From Prorocentrum cordatum (Eukaryota; Sar; Dinophyceae; Prorocentrales; Prorocentraceae): a stretch of 64,000 bases of DNA. The translations under genes and the position numbers were made by a program. Each line of letters begins with the position of its first letter. Within the stretch, counting starts at the first letter, position 1. The stretch is taken from contig CAUYUJ010022073.1 in the NCBI GenBank assembly GCA_963575745.1, forward strand, positions 1 to 64,000, read 5' to 3'. The notes under the pieces were generated by a model that was not told where the DNA came from, did not search any database, and worked only from the letters and a program-made list of their open reading frames with translations. Shown here piece by piece: positions 1 to 11,254 of the stretch.

Positions 1-95
1 GTGCCGTCGCCGCTGCGACTGTCATCGCGAATACGGCTACGACTGCGAGAACAGCAGACTTGTACAACTGGGTTCTCATCTGAATCTTAAGGGGG

Positions 96-998
96 ATGCG
101 TCCAGATATGCTCCTGCGCATCGCTGTTAGGTTGCTTTGCCGGGAGAATGGCACGGAAAGTCTTAATGCTCAAACTGCGCCCCTGGCCCCCGGGTTACAT
201 CAACAACAGCTCCGCCTGAGATTGCCTCACCAAATAGCAGGACCCCCGCTCCCGCCCGAGACTCCCTCGTATGTTCTTCACGAATCGCGCTCTCGCTTGG
301 GACTTCCGTCCAGTTTACTCAGGAATCGCTCTCCCGGCGCTCTGGAGTCGCGCTCTCGCTGGAGACTTGTCTGCACTTAACTGAAGAATAGCGCCCTTGC
401 GCTGGAATTCCCTGCACTATTCTCAAGCGCCGCGCCCCCGACGTTCAGACACCCAGGAGTCGCGCCCGTTGTGGCTCCATGTGCATGCCCTTCGTGGCCC
501 CGCCATCGCCGTTTGTGGCCCCCTCGCTGTCCGACGTGGCCCAGTTGCTGCCCTCAGTGGCCCCATCGTTGCCTTCGGTGGCCCTGCATTATCTGCCCTT
601 CGTGGCCCCCGCTCGTTCGCACTCTTCGTGGCCCCACACGCATTCCCTTCGTGTCCCTGCTGTCGCCCTTCGTGGCCTACTTCGTGTCCTTCGTGGCCCT
701 GGTGACGTTCTCTCTGGCTCTCGCTCGTCGCCGTCGTCGTCGTGGTGGTCGGTCCCCTGTCCGTCCCTCTTGGGGTCGGGTCGACGGTCCGCGGCCGCCC
801 CGCCGATCAGCGCTGCTGCTGGCCAGGCCGACGGTCCGCGGCCGTCTTGCCGCTTGCCTGGGCCCGGCCTGCAGGAAAGAAAGGCAGACCACCCAAAAGA
901 GGTTCGATCGAAGACGACGAGGGCGGGTACCGAGGGTTTGGGAAAGACGCGTTCTTGCACACTCGAGCAGATAAGGGCGAACAGTCTTAAAAGGATTG

Positions 999-1000
<2 letters not shown>
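96..1000 (+). repeat. Copy 1 of a ~1-kb duplicated unit
   Basis: This unit recurs at 1220-2545. Shared anchors are GGAAAGTCTT at 155 and 1230, CGACGGTCCGCGG at 782 and 2331, and CTCGAGCAGATAAGGG near 960 and 2510. The middle (470-690) is a degenerate 12-base tandem repeat based on CTTCGTGGCCCC. The unit ends in CAGTCTTAAA followed by (TTG/GGT)n. Several frames are open because of the repeat, but none gives a recognisable protein, so I annotate no gene here. Confidence 0.7.
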
Positions 1001-1030
<30 letters not shown>

Positions 1031-1219
1031 GGTGGTGGTGGTGGTGTTGTTGTTGGTGTTGTTATTGGTAGTGTTTTGTGTTTTGTTATTGTTCTTGTTA
1101 TTGTTCTTGGTGTTGAAGAACAACTTGCGTTCCTGAAGAAAAATTACGGTTGACCCCTCCCACCGAGGCATACTGATGTGGTTTAATCAAAGTGCGCCCC
1201 ATCGACACTCGCACCCTGT

Positions 1220-2545
1220 TTTCTGACAGGGAAAGTCTTCATGCTCAAACTGGGCCCGGGCTTCCGGGTTATAACAACAACGGCCCCCGCCTGAGACTGC
1301 CTCACAATTTGGCCAGGACGCCGCTCCCGCCAGAGATCCCCTCGCATTTTACTCAGGAATTGCGCTCTCTCTTGGGACGTCCTTCCAATACATTCAGGAA
1401 TCGCTCTGCTCGCGCTCTGGGGTCGCGCTCTCGCTAGAGACTTGATTACAACTTACTGAGGCAAAGCGCCCTTGCGTTGGAATTTCCTGCAATGTTCTCA
1501 GGCGCCGCGCTCCCGACACCCAGGCACCCAGGAGTCGAGCTCACGCGCAGGGCTCCCTCACAGATTAATAGGGATCGGGAACTCGCTGCCCTTCGTGGCC
1601 CAGTTGCAGCCCCTCTGGGCCCCCTCGCTTTGTTTCGTTGCCCCGTTGCAGCCCTTGCTGGCCCCGTTGCAGCCCTTCGTGGCCTCCTCGCTGCCCTTCG
1701 CGGCCCCGTTGCAGCCATTCGTGGCCCCATTCGCTGCCTTTCGTGGCCTCGTTGCAGCCCTTCGTGGCCCCCTCGCTTTGTTTCGTGGCCCCGTTGCAGT
1801 CATTCGTGGCCCTATATCTGTATGCCCTTCGTGGCCCCCGCTCGTTCGCGTTTTCCGTGGCCCCATGTGCATGCCCTTCGTGCCCCCCTCGCTGCCCTTC
1901 GTGGCCCCGTTGCTGCCCTCAGTGGCCCCGTCCTTGCCCTCTGGGGGCCAACATATGTATGCCCTTTCGTTGCCCCCGTTCGTTCGCGCCCTTCGTGGCC
2001 CCATGTGCATGCCCTTCGTGGCCCCGCTATCGCCGTTTGTGGCCCCATCGTTGCCTTTTGTGGCCCCGCATTACCTGCCCTTCCGTGGCCCCCGCTCGTT
2101 CGCGCCCATTGTGGCCCCATGCGCATTCCCTTCGTGTCCCTGCTGTCGCCCTTCGTGGCCTACTTCGTGGCCCACTTCGTGGCCCTGGTGTCGTTCTCTC
2201 TGGCTCTCGCTTTCGCTCGTCCTCGTCGTCGTCGTCGTCGCCGTCGTCGTTGCTGTCGTCGACGTCGTCGTCGTCGTCGACGTCGACGTCGACGTGGTCG
2301 GTTCCCTGTCAGTCCCTCTTGGGGTCGGGTCGACGGTCCGCGGCCGCCCCGCCGATCAGCGCTGCCGCTGGCCAGGCCGACGGTCCGCGGTCGCCCCGCC
2401 GCTTGCCGGGGCCCGGCCTGCAGGGAAGAAAGATAACCCTCCAAAAAAGGGTTCGGTCGAAGACGACGAGGGCGGGCCCCGCGGGTTTGGGAAAGGCTTG
2501 TTATTGCACACTCGAGCAGATAAGGGCTAACAGTCTTATTTTAAA
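1220..2545 (+). repeat. Copy 2 of the ~1-kb duplicated unit, with expanded internal repeat
   Basis: This is the same unit as 96-1000, in direct orientation. The CTTCGTGGCCCC array is much longer here (about 1590-2190) and is followed by a GTCGTC tract at 2215-2300. The end again reads CAGTCTTA, then a T/G-rich tail. The length difference between copies lies mainly in the 12-base array, consistent with slippage after duplication. No coding function is supported. Confidence 0.7.
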
Positions 2546-2565
2546 CTGGGCCCCTTTTTTTTTTT

Positions 2566-2744
2566 GGTGGTGTTGTTGTGTGCTGTGAATTGTGTGTGGG
2601 TTGTGCTTGTTGTTGTTGTTGTCGTTGTTGTCGTTGTTGTGTTGTTGTTCTTGTTTTGTGTTGCGGATGCATGTTGCTGTGCTGTGATGTTCTGTTAGTT
2701 GCTGTCGGCTGTTTTGCTGCTCAGTTTTGTGGTTGTGAAAGTAT

Positions 2745-2827
<83 letters not shown>

Positions 2828-2828
2828 G
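2566..2828 (+). repeat. (TTG)n microsatellite
   Basis: A T/G-rich tract becomes pure TTG from about 2740 to 2826. Other (TTG)n tracts lie at 998-1060 and 3781-3890. Those at about 980 and 3770 are preceded by CAGTCTTAAA, and this one by CAGTCTTATT. That makes the tract look like the 3' tail of a repeat family rather than a random microsatellite. Confidence 0.85.
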
Positions 2829-2829
2829 A

Positions 2830-3640
2830 ACATTATTTATTCTAAAGAATAATTATTGTTGGGCCCCCTGGTGCGCGCCCCCCTGCGCCGCCTAGGCCGC
2901 AGCTACATTTTCATCATTTTCGTGAGGAAGCCTCAGAAAAAAGGGTGTGTACAGGATCCGGTTGTTTTGTTGTAATCCGCTTTCCCTTGCAAAAAACAAT
3001 AGAAAATGACATTTCTTGTTCTAATATAATCAAATTTCAAGAATCCCTTGCAAAAAATAAAGTAAAGTGGACATTCGCGCGCGCAAGACGAAATCCTTCC
3101 AAAACCTTAGTGTTCGCAGCGATTTTAACATAAAAACATAAAAAAAAAAAAAACCAATGGTTTTTCAACAAAAAATTGTCAAAATCTCATCCCGCGCGCT
3201 CTTGCGGATTCGTAGGAAACCCAACACTTTTTAAACATTTCTGTCAAACGGGCTTTTGCGAGCAACTTTTTCGAACTTCTGCAACAACGGTTGCGCACGC
3301 CTGCCAGGCCATCACCCCTGTCCAAATATTACCATGGCGGGACACATTCGTTCTTTTCTTTCGCGCCGCACTAGCCGTCGTCGTCGGCCGCGGGCCCGGG
3401 ATATAGCCACCGGTCGTCCGCATGCCCACGAAGTGTAGTTCGAAAAAATAAACATAATACAAAATCAAGAGAAAAAATAAAAAATATCCGAAAAAAATCC
3501 GAAAAAAATCCGAAAAAAATCCGAAAAAATAAAACATAAAAAGAAAAAATTCCGACGAGAAAAATCAACTAAAAAAAAAAAGAAAAAATTAAAAGAAAAA
3601 AATCCGAAACACTCAAATAAACGACACGTCATTAGCGGGA
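2830..3640. other. AT-rich intergenic sequence with a CCGAAAAAAAT array
   Basis: I see no gene here. At 3487-3530 an 11-base unit, TCCGAAAAAAA, repeats about four times in a run of A-rich sequence. A poly-A tract lies at 3137-3155. The base composition is clearly more AT-rich than the flanks. Confidence 0.6.
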
Positions 3641-3780
3641 AAAGCTGGGTGTGGGTGGTGGCGAGGAGTCGTTTGGAAACTTGGTAGAGCTTGAACCGGC
3701 CCCCCCACAAAGTGGGGTATTGCCCGCCTCCTATGAAAACCCTGGCACTGGTGAGAACGGAGTGTCCCCAGTCTTAAATA

Positions 3781-3812
<32 letters not shown>

Positions 3813-3826
3813 CGTTGTCGTTGTCG

Positions 3827-3875
<49 letters not shown>

Positions 3876-4038
3876 GGTTGTTGTGTTTGTTGTGTTTTTT
3901 TTTTTTCCACGGCAAATGAACTCATCTCTCTCTCCCCTCCGCAGAGTCAGTCCGCCAGTGCAGCGCAGCGCAAGGGAGTGAAACAAGGCACGATCGCTTT
4001 CAGCGATGGGCCCGGCGCGCCGGCTGAGCAGCGTCAAA
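3641..4038. other. Non-coding stretch with a (TTG)n tail
   Basis: A short unique stretch ends in CAGTCTTAAATAATTG at 3769-3785 and then (TTG)n to about 3890. The sequence 3900-4038 continues to the GGA tract that abuts LINE-1. No gene is supported; the open frames are microsatellite translations. Confidence 0.5.
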
Positions 4039-4088
4039 GGAGGAAGAGGAGGAGGAGGAGGAGGAGGAGGAGAAGGAGGAGGAGGAGG
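4039..4088 (+). repeat. (GGA)n tract abutting the 3' end of LINE-1
   Basis: GGA triplets with single interruptions run up to one base before the LINE-1 stop codon (minus strand TGA, 4092-4090). Read on the element's strand, the 3' end is therefore TGA-A-(TCC)n with no 3' UTR. LINE-2 also ends near a (TCC)n tract at 13335-13413. Confidence 0.85.
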
Positions 4089-4089
4089 T

Positions 4090-6615
4090 TCACACGACCT
4101 CTAGGTCTGCCAGTGGTGGTGCGGGCTCGAGCCGCACTTCTGGCAGGTCCGCCACGTCCCGCAAAACCGCCCGAGCTACGGCCGACTGCAGGCTGATACC
4201 CAGAAGGCCCCACCAACGGTGTAAAAGACTGTAGGTCGTGCCCCGGCGGACCCTCCTATGCAAGCCCCGGGAGCGCTCACGAGCAAGTTGTGGCACAATC
4301 TGCATGCTTTGGGCCCCCCATCGGCCAAAGACTTCCGAGCCCAGGCATAGTAATGATCCCAAACCACTTTCCCATACTTCGTGGTAATCTTCATTGTTTC
4401 TGCGCTCTGCTCGCTCTAGTAATGCTCCCCCGCGATTGCTCGTCCCAGATCTGGGTTGCCCATTCCGTGAAATAGGGCTGACGATCGTCACATCACCAAA
4501 TAGCGGGAGCCCCCGATGAACATTCAGCCCTGGAATGACCAAATCAAGCCGCCGAAGGTCTTCGGGAGGTACTGGGATGTTAGTGCGCACGAGTAGCCGC
4601 TCGACATTCCTATCTGGAACGCTCCCTCCCGCTTCCTGGAATATCTGCCGCCATGCCGCTATCATTTCTTTATGTCGTGAAAATGTGCGTCCTTCCGTCG
4701 CAACTGCCAGCCGAGCATGCCCGTGTGGATCTGGCCCATCGATCATACATGCCACACCCAGCCGTCGTCGCACAGCGCATTGTAGCAGATCGTTTGCAAG
4801 AGTTAGCCCCTGTGTAGTTGGACATACGAGGAGCCAAAACGACGCAAACGCACCCATGCACGAATGTAAACGGGCCTTCCCAGTGGATACAGCATTCCGC
4901 CGCGCCCCCGCAGGTGCCAAGTCTTGCTGTAGTTTTGCATGAGCTGCACGTTCGAGCGGTGCAGACGCATGGCATTGCCATCCGTGTCGGTGTTCTCCGA
5001 GGGACACTTCGTTAGATTGGATTTCGGGCGGACGTGCTCCCGAGGCTAAGGCAGCCCACGTAGGGCTTTCCTTCCACCCCGAAGTTTCACTTAGCCGGCC
5101 TCCGTGTTCAGCACTTCGTAGACACAGCGGGCCCACCATTGTCTCATCAGGTGCCGTGGCGTGGAGCATAGTAAGTCGATGCAGTATTTGATTCCCCATT
5201 TCCGAAAAAAATCTTTGGATAAGTTCCGGCATCACGTCTGCCCAGCTTCCCCAGTACGCCGCCGTGCTCGTGCGGACTGCACTCCGTAGCCCCATCCCGG
5301 CCAGCCTCAAAGGCAGAGTTGTTTGTAATACCATAGTGTGGTAACGTATCCCATGTAACCTCACGTCCCATGCCATTTCTGATGGAATAGCGAATATGGA
5401 CCGGAATGTCGTTAAGATATCTGCGTCGTGGGTTTCTGCCAGTGGGCGGACCAACTCGGGTAGTGTGCTACGTAAGATATGGTTGAGCCTGGGCACAGCA
5501 CAATAGTACAATAGTAACCAAGCCACTTGCAGATCGGAGAGCTTCGTAATGTAGGTAAGCAGCTTCGTCCGTTCTGCAGTTAGCTTAGCACCAAAGCTAG
5601 TGATGTATTCAGGGCTACCAAACGGGGCTCCTAGCACGCGAATGCCCCTCTCTTCCAGTGGTTTGTCGGACCGCCAAGCGTCTGGAGCCTCAGCAGCAAG
5701 CGCTTCTGGACATGCACTGGCCGTGTGGCCCCACACTGCCAGCTTCCCCATGTTGACATCAATACAACATGTTCGCAACAACTCCTCCTTGACATCATGG
5801 AGTATAGGTGTAATCTCGTCTGGGTCGCACACCACATAAATGACGTCCAAATATGCAAAGATCTCTGCCCCTGGTGGGAGATGATCGCGAATCCGGCATA
5901 ATGCAGCATGCAATGCCGGACAGAATAATGCTGGCATGAGTGCATCCCCTTGTCCCCCTCCGTCTCCTTGCAAAATAGTGTGCGCATGTCCATTGTCATC
6001 CCGCCACAGAAATTGAGATTGGATGCCGTACCATTGTCTGACGAAGGGTAACAAGCCATGCAACGATTGGTCGCCCATTAGTTGTTCGAACATCCGGGCT
6101 CTACTGACATGATCGAACGCTCCGACCCCATCGATGCTCATAATAACCTTGCGTGGGTAAGCCTCCGCAAAATACCGCAGGTAGCGAACAGCTGCGTCCG
6201 TGCCGCTGGCATTGCATAGTCCGAAATTTAGCGGCCAAACAGCAGCTTGAAGACTCTGGCCGTATTGTCTTGCAAGCGTCTTCGCCACCAATCGGCGAAA
6301 TGTATCTCCAGCTGAGATTCCCCTGACCCGATTGTTGGGTTTGGTGAGAGCTGTGAGGGGCGACAAGTGTAGAGCATCACGGATAATATTCGGAATTTGT
6401 GCTTGAGCCAGCCGTTCCGCTACGTCACAAAGGGCCTCGAAAGCAGCATCGTCTTCAAGACAGATTTTGTAGTGTTCGTATCGTGCTCCCCAGAGTCCTG
6501 CTGATAATCCGCGCCGCGTCTGCCGGAGGACGTCTCCGAACAAGTCTCTGTCCAAAGTGAGTGGCGATGATGGTTGGAAATCTCGGAAGCCATCCGGGAA
6601 AGGTATTGTCGGAAT
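4090..6615 (-). pseudogene. LINE-1 reverse transcriptase and C-terminal endonuclease, catalytic Asp lost
   Basis: The frame is open from just after the TAA at 6618-6616 to the TGA at 4092-4090 (841 codons). Numbering from the TTG at 6555, RT motif A is SIDGVGAFD (Asp142), motif B is GDGGGQGDALMP (about 197-208), and motif C reads YLDV at 235-238 where YLDD is expected. The second catalytic aspartate is Val (GTC, 5844-5842), so polymerase activity should be lost. The C-terminal part shows RRLDLV (Asp671), FGDVTIVSP (Asp688) and a final E-F-G-R-W-G block (Glu741). This resembles a restriction-like PD-(D/E)XK nuclease that would nick the target for target-primed reverse transcription. No ATG exists near the start; the frame continues the upstream ORF. 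Confidence 0.8.
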
Positions 6616-8526
6616 TTATGGTCGTAGTTGTGGGTTTTTGAGTTCACCAAGCGTTGCGTCGTTTCCGGGTGCCAAGCCCGAGGACGACAGCACACGCGCC
6701 GCGTGGCTCAATTCCCCAATTTTCGCGAGTTTTTGTGCTTGTTGGAGTTTTAGTGCTTCTGAGTCTTGAGTGGGTTTCTTGGCTGTACGTCGTGTCGTCG
6801 TACTGTGTGCTGCAGCCAATAGTCTGTCCCAGCGTCCAGTGTCAAACCATGCAATGCGCTGTCGTAGTTCTCTCTCCCCAGCTTCTCCACCCCGACTCGC
6901 ATGGTGTAGTAAGAGCCGGGGCAAGAGGATAAATAAGGTCCATGTTGTGGTAGGGGAGGGACCATCGGAATTATCTGTTGTATAAGACATATCCACCGCC
7001 ACCAAAACTTCTGTTAAGATGCGCAGGTACTGTGCCCGTATGCACCACGGAATTTTCTGCATGGTCCGTATTGGTGCGCGTATCTCAACTGCGAGGTCGA
7101 TGACCGATATGTGTGCCCATCCCACTACCAATGGTGCAACTCCTGCGGGTCGATGCCGTCGTCTTTCACGGGGAAGATCGAGAGGGGGCGCATGTCTTGG
7201 CAAGTTGCCAGCGGGTCGAGGTGGTAGAAGTCGGTGCGACGGCGTGCGATGAGCAATCCGCTCATGTAGCGCATGCGAAAGATAGAATCTGATCTCCGGG
7301 AGTCTGAATAGAACGATACACCCACCTACAAACGCCGATCCGAATCCACCCACCGTAGGCTCGTGCGTTGTAGCCCGACACATTATGTGTTCTTGCATCT
7401 CTTTTGTCATGTATCCTCCCACATCCCTCCCCGTCATATCGAAACCTTCGTTTCGCAACCATTCGTGAACACCATTGTAGTCGTTAGTGCCCATAACCCT
7501 TAGCGTTCCACGGAGTGCAATAAACATATCTCGGATTGCCGTTGGAGTGAGCATCCCATTTGGTGTAGCAAGGTTAGGGCCATATCGAGTGATAGTCCGC
7601 CCAAGCCAGTCCAATATAGGGTGGGTTTCGTCGTCTCCCGCAGCTGCCCAGATGATCGGTAATAGGGCAAAGGACCATTGTTGCTGACGACATAGATCCA
7701 CGACCGCATCTTCATCATCTGCCCCTGGCGCAAGCCTGTCAAGTAGCCGCAGTAGTCTGTTCACAAATGACCAAGCTTGTTGTTGAGGCATTAGGTGGGG
7801 ATATTTGGGGAGCTGTCCTGGCTGGCTGGGTTGATCTGCGGAAGGGACAAGAAGAGGAGGCGGTGCGCGGGGCAGCTGTGTAGTTCGAAGCGAATTGGAG
7901 ATGTAGAGCCGTACCTTCGGATCCCGGAACAAGATCACCACTGCAGCTTTAAACGCGGTGTCGAATCGTGCTGCAGCTGGTTGCAAGTGAATGCATTTGT
8001 CCCATATGTGTTGTTCCATGTTCCTAGGAATACTCTCTCCAATTATTAACCCCGTCACATCGAACCCTTCGGCTTGTAACCAAGCAAGAAGCTGTTCTGG
8101 ACCGTGTATCCCCAAAGCTTGGAACGCTTCGTACAAAGCGTCGTAGGCTTCTCGGAGACGGGCCGCATTGAAATTTTCCGAACACGTCATGTCCCTGAAC
8201 GCGCCTCCAGAAAGCAACAGTAAATGTTCAATCCAATCCAATATTGCATGTGTTGCGTCCTCTGCGACGGCGGACCAGATGATAGGCACCATAGCTGTAG
8301 ACCAGTGGTGTCGTCGACATTGAGATAAAACCGCATTTTCATCTGCACATCCGCTGGGCAATGCGTCCAACAATTGTACAATTTCCGATGCAAATTGGCG
8401 GGAATCCCCAGTGGGCATCAGATCAGGATATTGATCCGCAAGTGGAGAGGTGTTTCCATCACGGATTCCTGCAATCTGAATCCCGTCGTCGTCGCTATCG
8501 CCGTCAATGTCGCTCATACCTCCCAT
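6616..8526 (-). pseudogene. LINE-1 upstream ORF with a tandemly duplicated domain
   Basis: This 636-residue frame starts at ATG 8526 and stops at TAA 6618-6616. Two copies of a domain of about 180 residues follow each other (roughly residues 33-217 and 240-418). Matching landmarks are DLMPTG / HLMPQQ, CRRHHWSTAMVPIIW / CRQQQWSFALLPIIW, and HAILDW / HPILDW. The last 60 residues are basic and helical and run in the same frame into the RT ORF across a single stop. The function is unknown. By position it corresponds to the N-terminal part of the retrotransposon polyprotein. It could have been one ORF with the RT before the stop arose. Confidence 0.65.
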
Positions 8527-8556
8527 GTCGCAAGGTATATAGTACTCATCGGATGG

Positions 8557-9330
8557 CTATGCGTCGGTATGCCCTCTTGACTGCTGGTGGCGGTATGGCC
8601 AACCTGTAACCGAGTCGGAGGTCTCCGAGGTCAGCGAAGACCCTAATTCATCCAGAGCGCGCCGCAAAAGAGGTTTTGTGGCACTCTCACGTCGCTGCCA
8701 AGTGGTCCTTTTGCTGACGGGGGAGGTGCCACGATGTTCCTCGGTGCTCCAATGCTGGTAGGAGTAGCTGGTGGTTGGGTGAGTCGAGTGCGTGGGTTTT
8801 GTTGGGCATCGTGTGCATGGGGTAGGAGTAGTAAGCTCGTCCTTCTTGTCGGATCGTCGGGCGGGGGTAGTCCGAGGTGGAAGGGTGGGCATTCGGGCTT
8901 TTGTTCATCGGGAGCTTTGTGGGGACAAGCACGTCAGGGGGTTCTTCGGTGGGACTCGGAAGGTCTGGGATGGCGGGCTCTTCAGGGGGCAACGGGTGCG
9001 GGGAGCGGTCACCGCGTCGTGGAGGCGGAGGTCTTGCGGAGGAAGGGGGAGTGACAGATTCGCTCTGGGGATCGACCCGTGGAGGCTCTGGGGCGGGGGT
9101 CTGAGCAGGTCCGGCCTGCGCTGGGAGCCCGCCTGATGGTTGAGGTGGCTCAGAAGGCTCACCAGTCTGATTAGGACCATCGGGCTCCCTCGGGGCTGGC
9201 GCGGTCCTGGGAGGAGGCTCTTAGTCAGCTCTGCCTGGTGACAATGGTTCAACCTCTGGGTGCTCGCTTGGAGGAGCGCTCGGGTCAGGGGCGGAAATAC
9301 TGGGGGCGGGTATGGGAATAGGGTGGACAA
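8557..9330 (-). pseudogene. Frameshifted proline-rich part of LINE-1
   Basis: All three minus-strand frames here are proline/serine-rich and short. They lie between the GEASNPGP ORF and the duplicated-domain ORF. The reading frame changes between these two (frame of 9856 versus frame of 8526), so at least one indel lies here. No domain is recognisable. I treat it as a decayed linker of the same element. Confidence 0.45.
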
Positions 9331-9856
9331 ATGGGCAAGGAGTTACGTTGGGGAGGTGGGGAGGGGGAGGCGGACCGTGTAGCCCGGTAGGTGGTGGTGG
9401 TTGCAATTGATGTCGTAGTGGCTCCCGTGCTCGATGAGGTACCGGATGTGGAGTGAGCTTATCTCCAAGCGCATGCCTCTGGTCTGCCGGTCCGAGCCCC
9501 GAGAGTTGCAGCGCCTTGTCGAGCCCGGGCGGTCCTGGGTTCGAAGCTTCTCCGATACGTTGTCCAGCAAGTGGTGTTAGGCGGTACAATAATATGTGAT
9601 ATTGTAGTGTGTAAATGTCGTGTGCACCATGCCGAACCGCCATTGCAAATATTAATACTGCAGTGTATGGTCGTTTACGCAGGCGTCGAAGATTAAGTTG
9701 ATCTTGTAAATTGTACCATGCGTAATCGAACCAAACCGAAGCCAATATATTATGGAAGGTTATTCGCACAAACTTTCGGTTGTATATCGTCAGAATTGTT
9801 GCTGCTGCAAGTGGTGTAATCGGATTTGGTGCCGGAGTCGTTGCAGAGATTTCCAT
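9221..9856 (-). pseudogene. LINE-1 5' ORF with GEASNPGP motif
   Basis: This is a 211-residue frame from ATG 9856. Residues 99-110 read QRIGEASNPGPP (about 9562-9527), followed by a long Pro-rich tail. The N-terminal 95 residues contain aromatic-rich hydrophobic stretches. NPGP recalls 2A ribosome-skipping peptides, but the 2A consensus D-x-E-x-NPGP is not met (G-E-A-S precedes NPGP). From memory, an I-G-E-A-S-N-P-G-P motif is common in dinoflagellate retroelement ORFs; I could not check this here. The downstream frame is broken. Confidence 0.5.
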
Positions 9857-9859
9857 CCC

Positions 9860-11250
9860 ATCAATCGTGTTATTGGAGTCGTTACGGTGCCCATTATCGT
9901 TAAAATCGTCGCGCCGCCCATGATCCGCAAAATTGTCGGTGCTTGTGTGGGTGCCGTTGGTCGTGCTGGCGTAGGTGGACTCGTCGATGGTATCGTAGGG
10001 GCAATCGTGGGCATCGGTGTTGTTAATGTGGATGCCGGCGCCATCGGAATTATCGTCGATGTTGGAGCAACCGCCGGTATTTGCACTCCCGTTGGCGCCG
10101 TCGTCAACCTTCCTTGGCCTCAGGTGGAACAGACGCCTTCTGGTCAGTGGGGTCGGAGGGCGGATGGGTCGGGGAGCGGAAGTATTCTATAGTATTGTTT
10201 CCAATATTGTTCAAATGATTCAGGAATTGTCCCCAATGACCCCCAAATATCCATCGTGGCCTCCTTATCTGCCTTGTCAGGCCCGTCTTTCTTGTTACTT
10301 TTCTTCGCATGCGAATTGACGTTGGTATTTTCAAGATGAGGATGGCGACGACGTTTGTTAAGCTTGGCGTGCCACGGACAACCCGTCGGAGCTGCCGCAA
10401 GCGTTGTTGTCGTAGGCGGTGTGGTCGAAGTCGGTGTTGTTATCGATACGGTCATCGGTATTGTTGAAGTCGCAGACGGTGTTGCCATAGGCGTAGTGGT
10501 TGTTGCCGTAATCGGTAATGCTGCGGCTGTCTGTTGTCGTAGTCGGTGTTGTCGTAGCCGGTGGGCGCCGCCGTCGGAGCCGTTTGCGGACCGGCTGCCG
10601 GGCCTGCCGCCGTGAGAGCAATGATGGGGGATGCTTCGGGGGCAAGCGTCGGAGCCCTTGGGGCTGCCTCCGCAGCCGCTGTCGCAACCACCGTCGGAGC
10701 CGCTGTCGGATATGCTGAAGCTGCCGTAGGCGCCGCCGTCGGAGCCGCAGTCGGAGATGCCGTGGGCGCCGCCGTCGGAGCCCTCGGGGCTGCCGTGGGA
10801 ACCTCTGGCAGAGCTGCCGCCGGAATTGTTGACAGCATGGCCGTAAATAAAAATACTGATGCAATCATTGACGCCCCCGGCGGAACCACAACCGGTGGTA
10901 TTGGTGTGGGTGGCGCATGCCGGGCACTGTGCCCACCACCAAGCTAGTAAGGAGCAAATCCCCTCCCCAACCTCTGCCCTTCTCCGGGAAACCCAGCTGG
11001 AACCCGCGGTTCTAGACCAACAAGCCTGCGGAGGAATTCGTGCTCCGATACCCCCGCTTTCTGGGCCATGTCGGTTAGCGCTGGCGCCCCCCGCCGCTCG
11101 ATGTGATGAATGACTTCGAGCTTCGCGGCATCTTCCTGATTCACCTGCGGCTGGAGGGCCGGCGGCATGGGGGCCAGGCCCGGGGGGTACCGTATGTGAT
11201 CCAAAGGGCACGGATGCATTCCATGCTTTGGCCATCTGGAACACCCCAGG
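9860..11250. other. Degenerate minisatellites and low-complexity frames
   Basis: On the plus strand 9870-10110 is a loose repeat of GTxATCGTxGG type. From 10545 to 10810 it is a degenerate 15-18-base repeat built on GCCGCCGTCGGAGCC, whose minus-strand translation is a run of A-P-T. A lysine/arginine-rich minus-strand stretch near 10340-10230 may be the decayed start of LINE-1. No confident gene. Confidence 0.5.
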
Positions 11251-11254
11251 CATG

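Larger units (their letters stand above)
4039..9856 (-). mobile_element. LINE-1: degenerate non-LTR retrotransposon with RLE-type nuclease
   Basis: Read on the minus strand this is a 5' ORF with a GEASNPGP motif (9856-9221), a proline-rich frameshifted stretch (9330-8557), an ORF with an internal duplication (8526-6616), and a reverse transcriptase plus C-terminal nuclease frame (6615-4090), ending at (TCC)n. The order RT then a PD-(D/E)XK-like nuclease is that of early-branching non-LTR elements (CRE/R2/NeSL-like). The element is dead: an in-frame TAA, at least one frameshift upstream, and a lost RT aspartate. The 5' boundary is uncertain; the stretch 9860-10400 may belong to it. Confidence 0.75.

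Noticed and set aside
471-2588. Long plus-strand ORFs rich in Arg/Pro/Ser across 96-2588
   Set aside because: They translate the CTTCGTGGCCCC repeat and GTC triplets; several frames are open at once and no domain is present.
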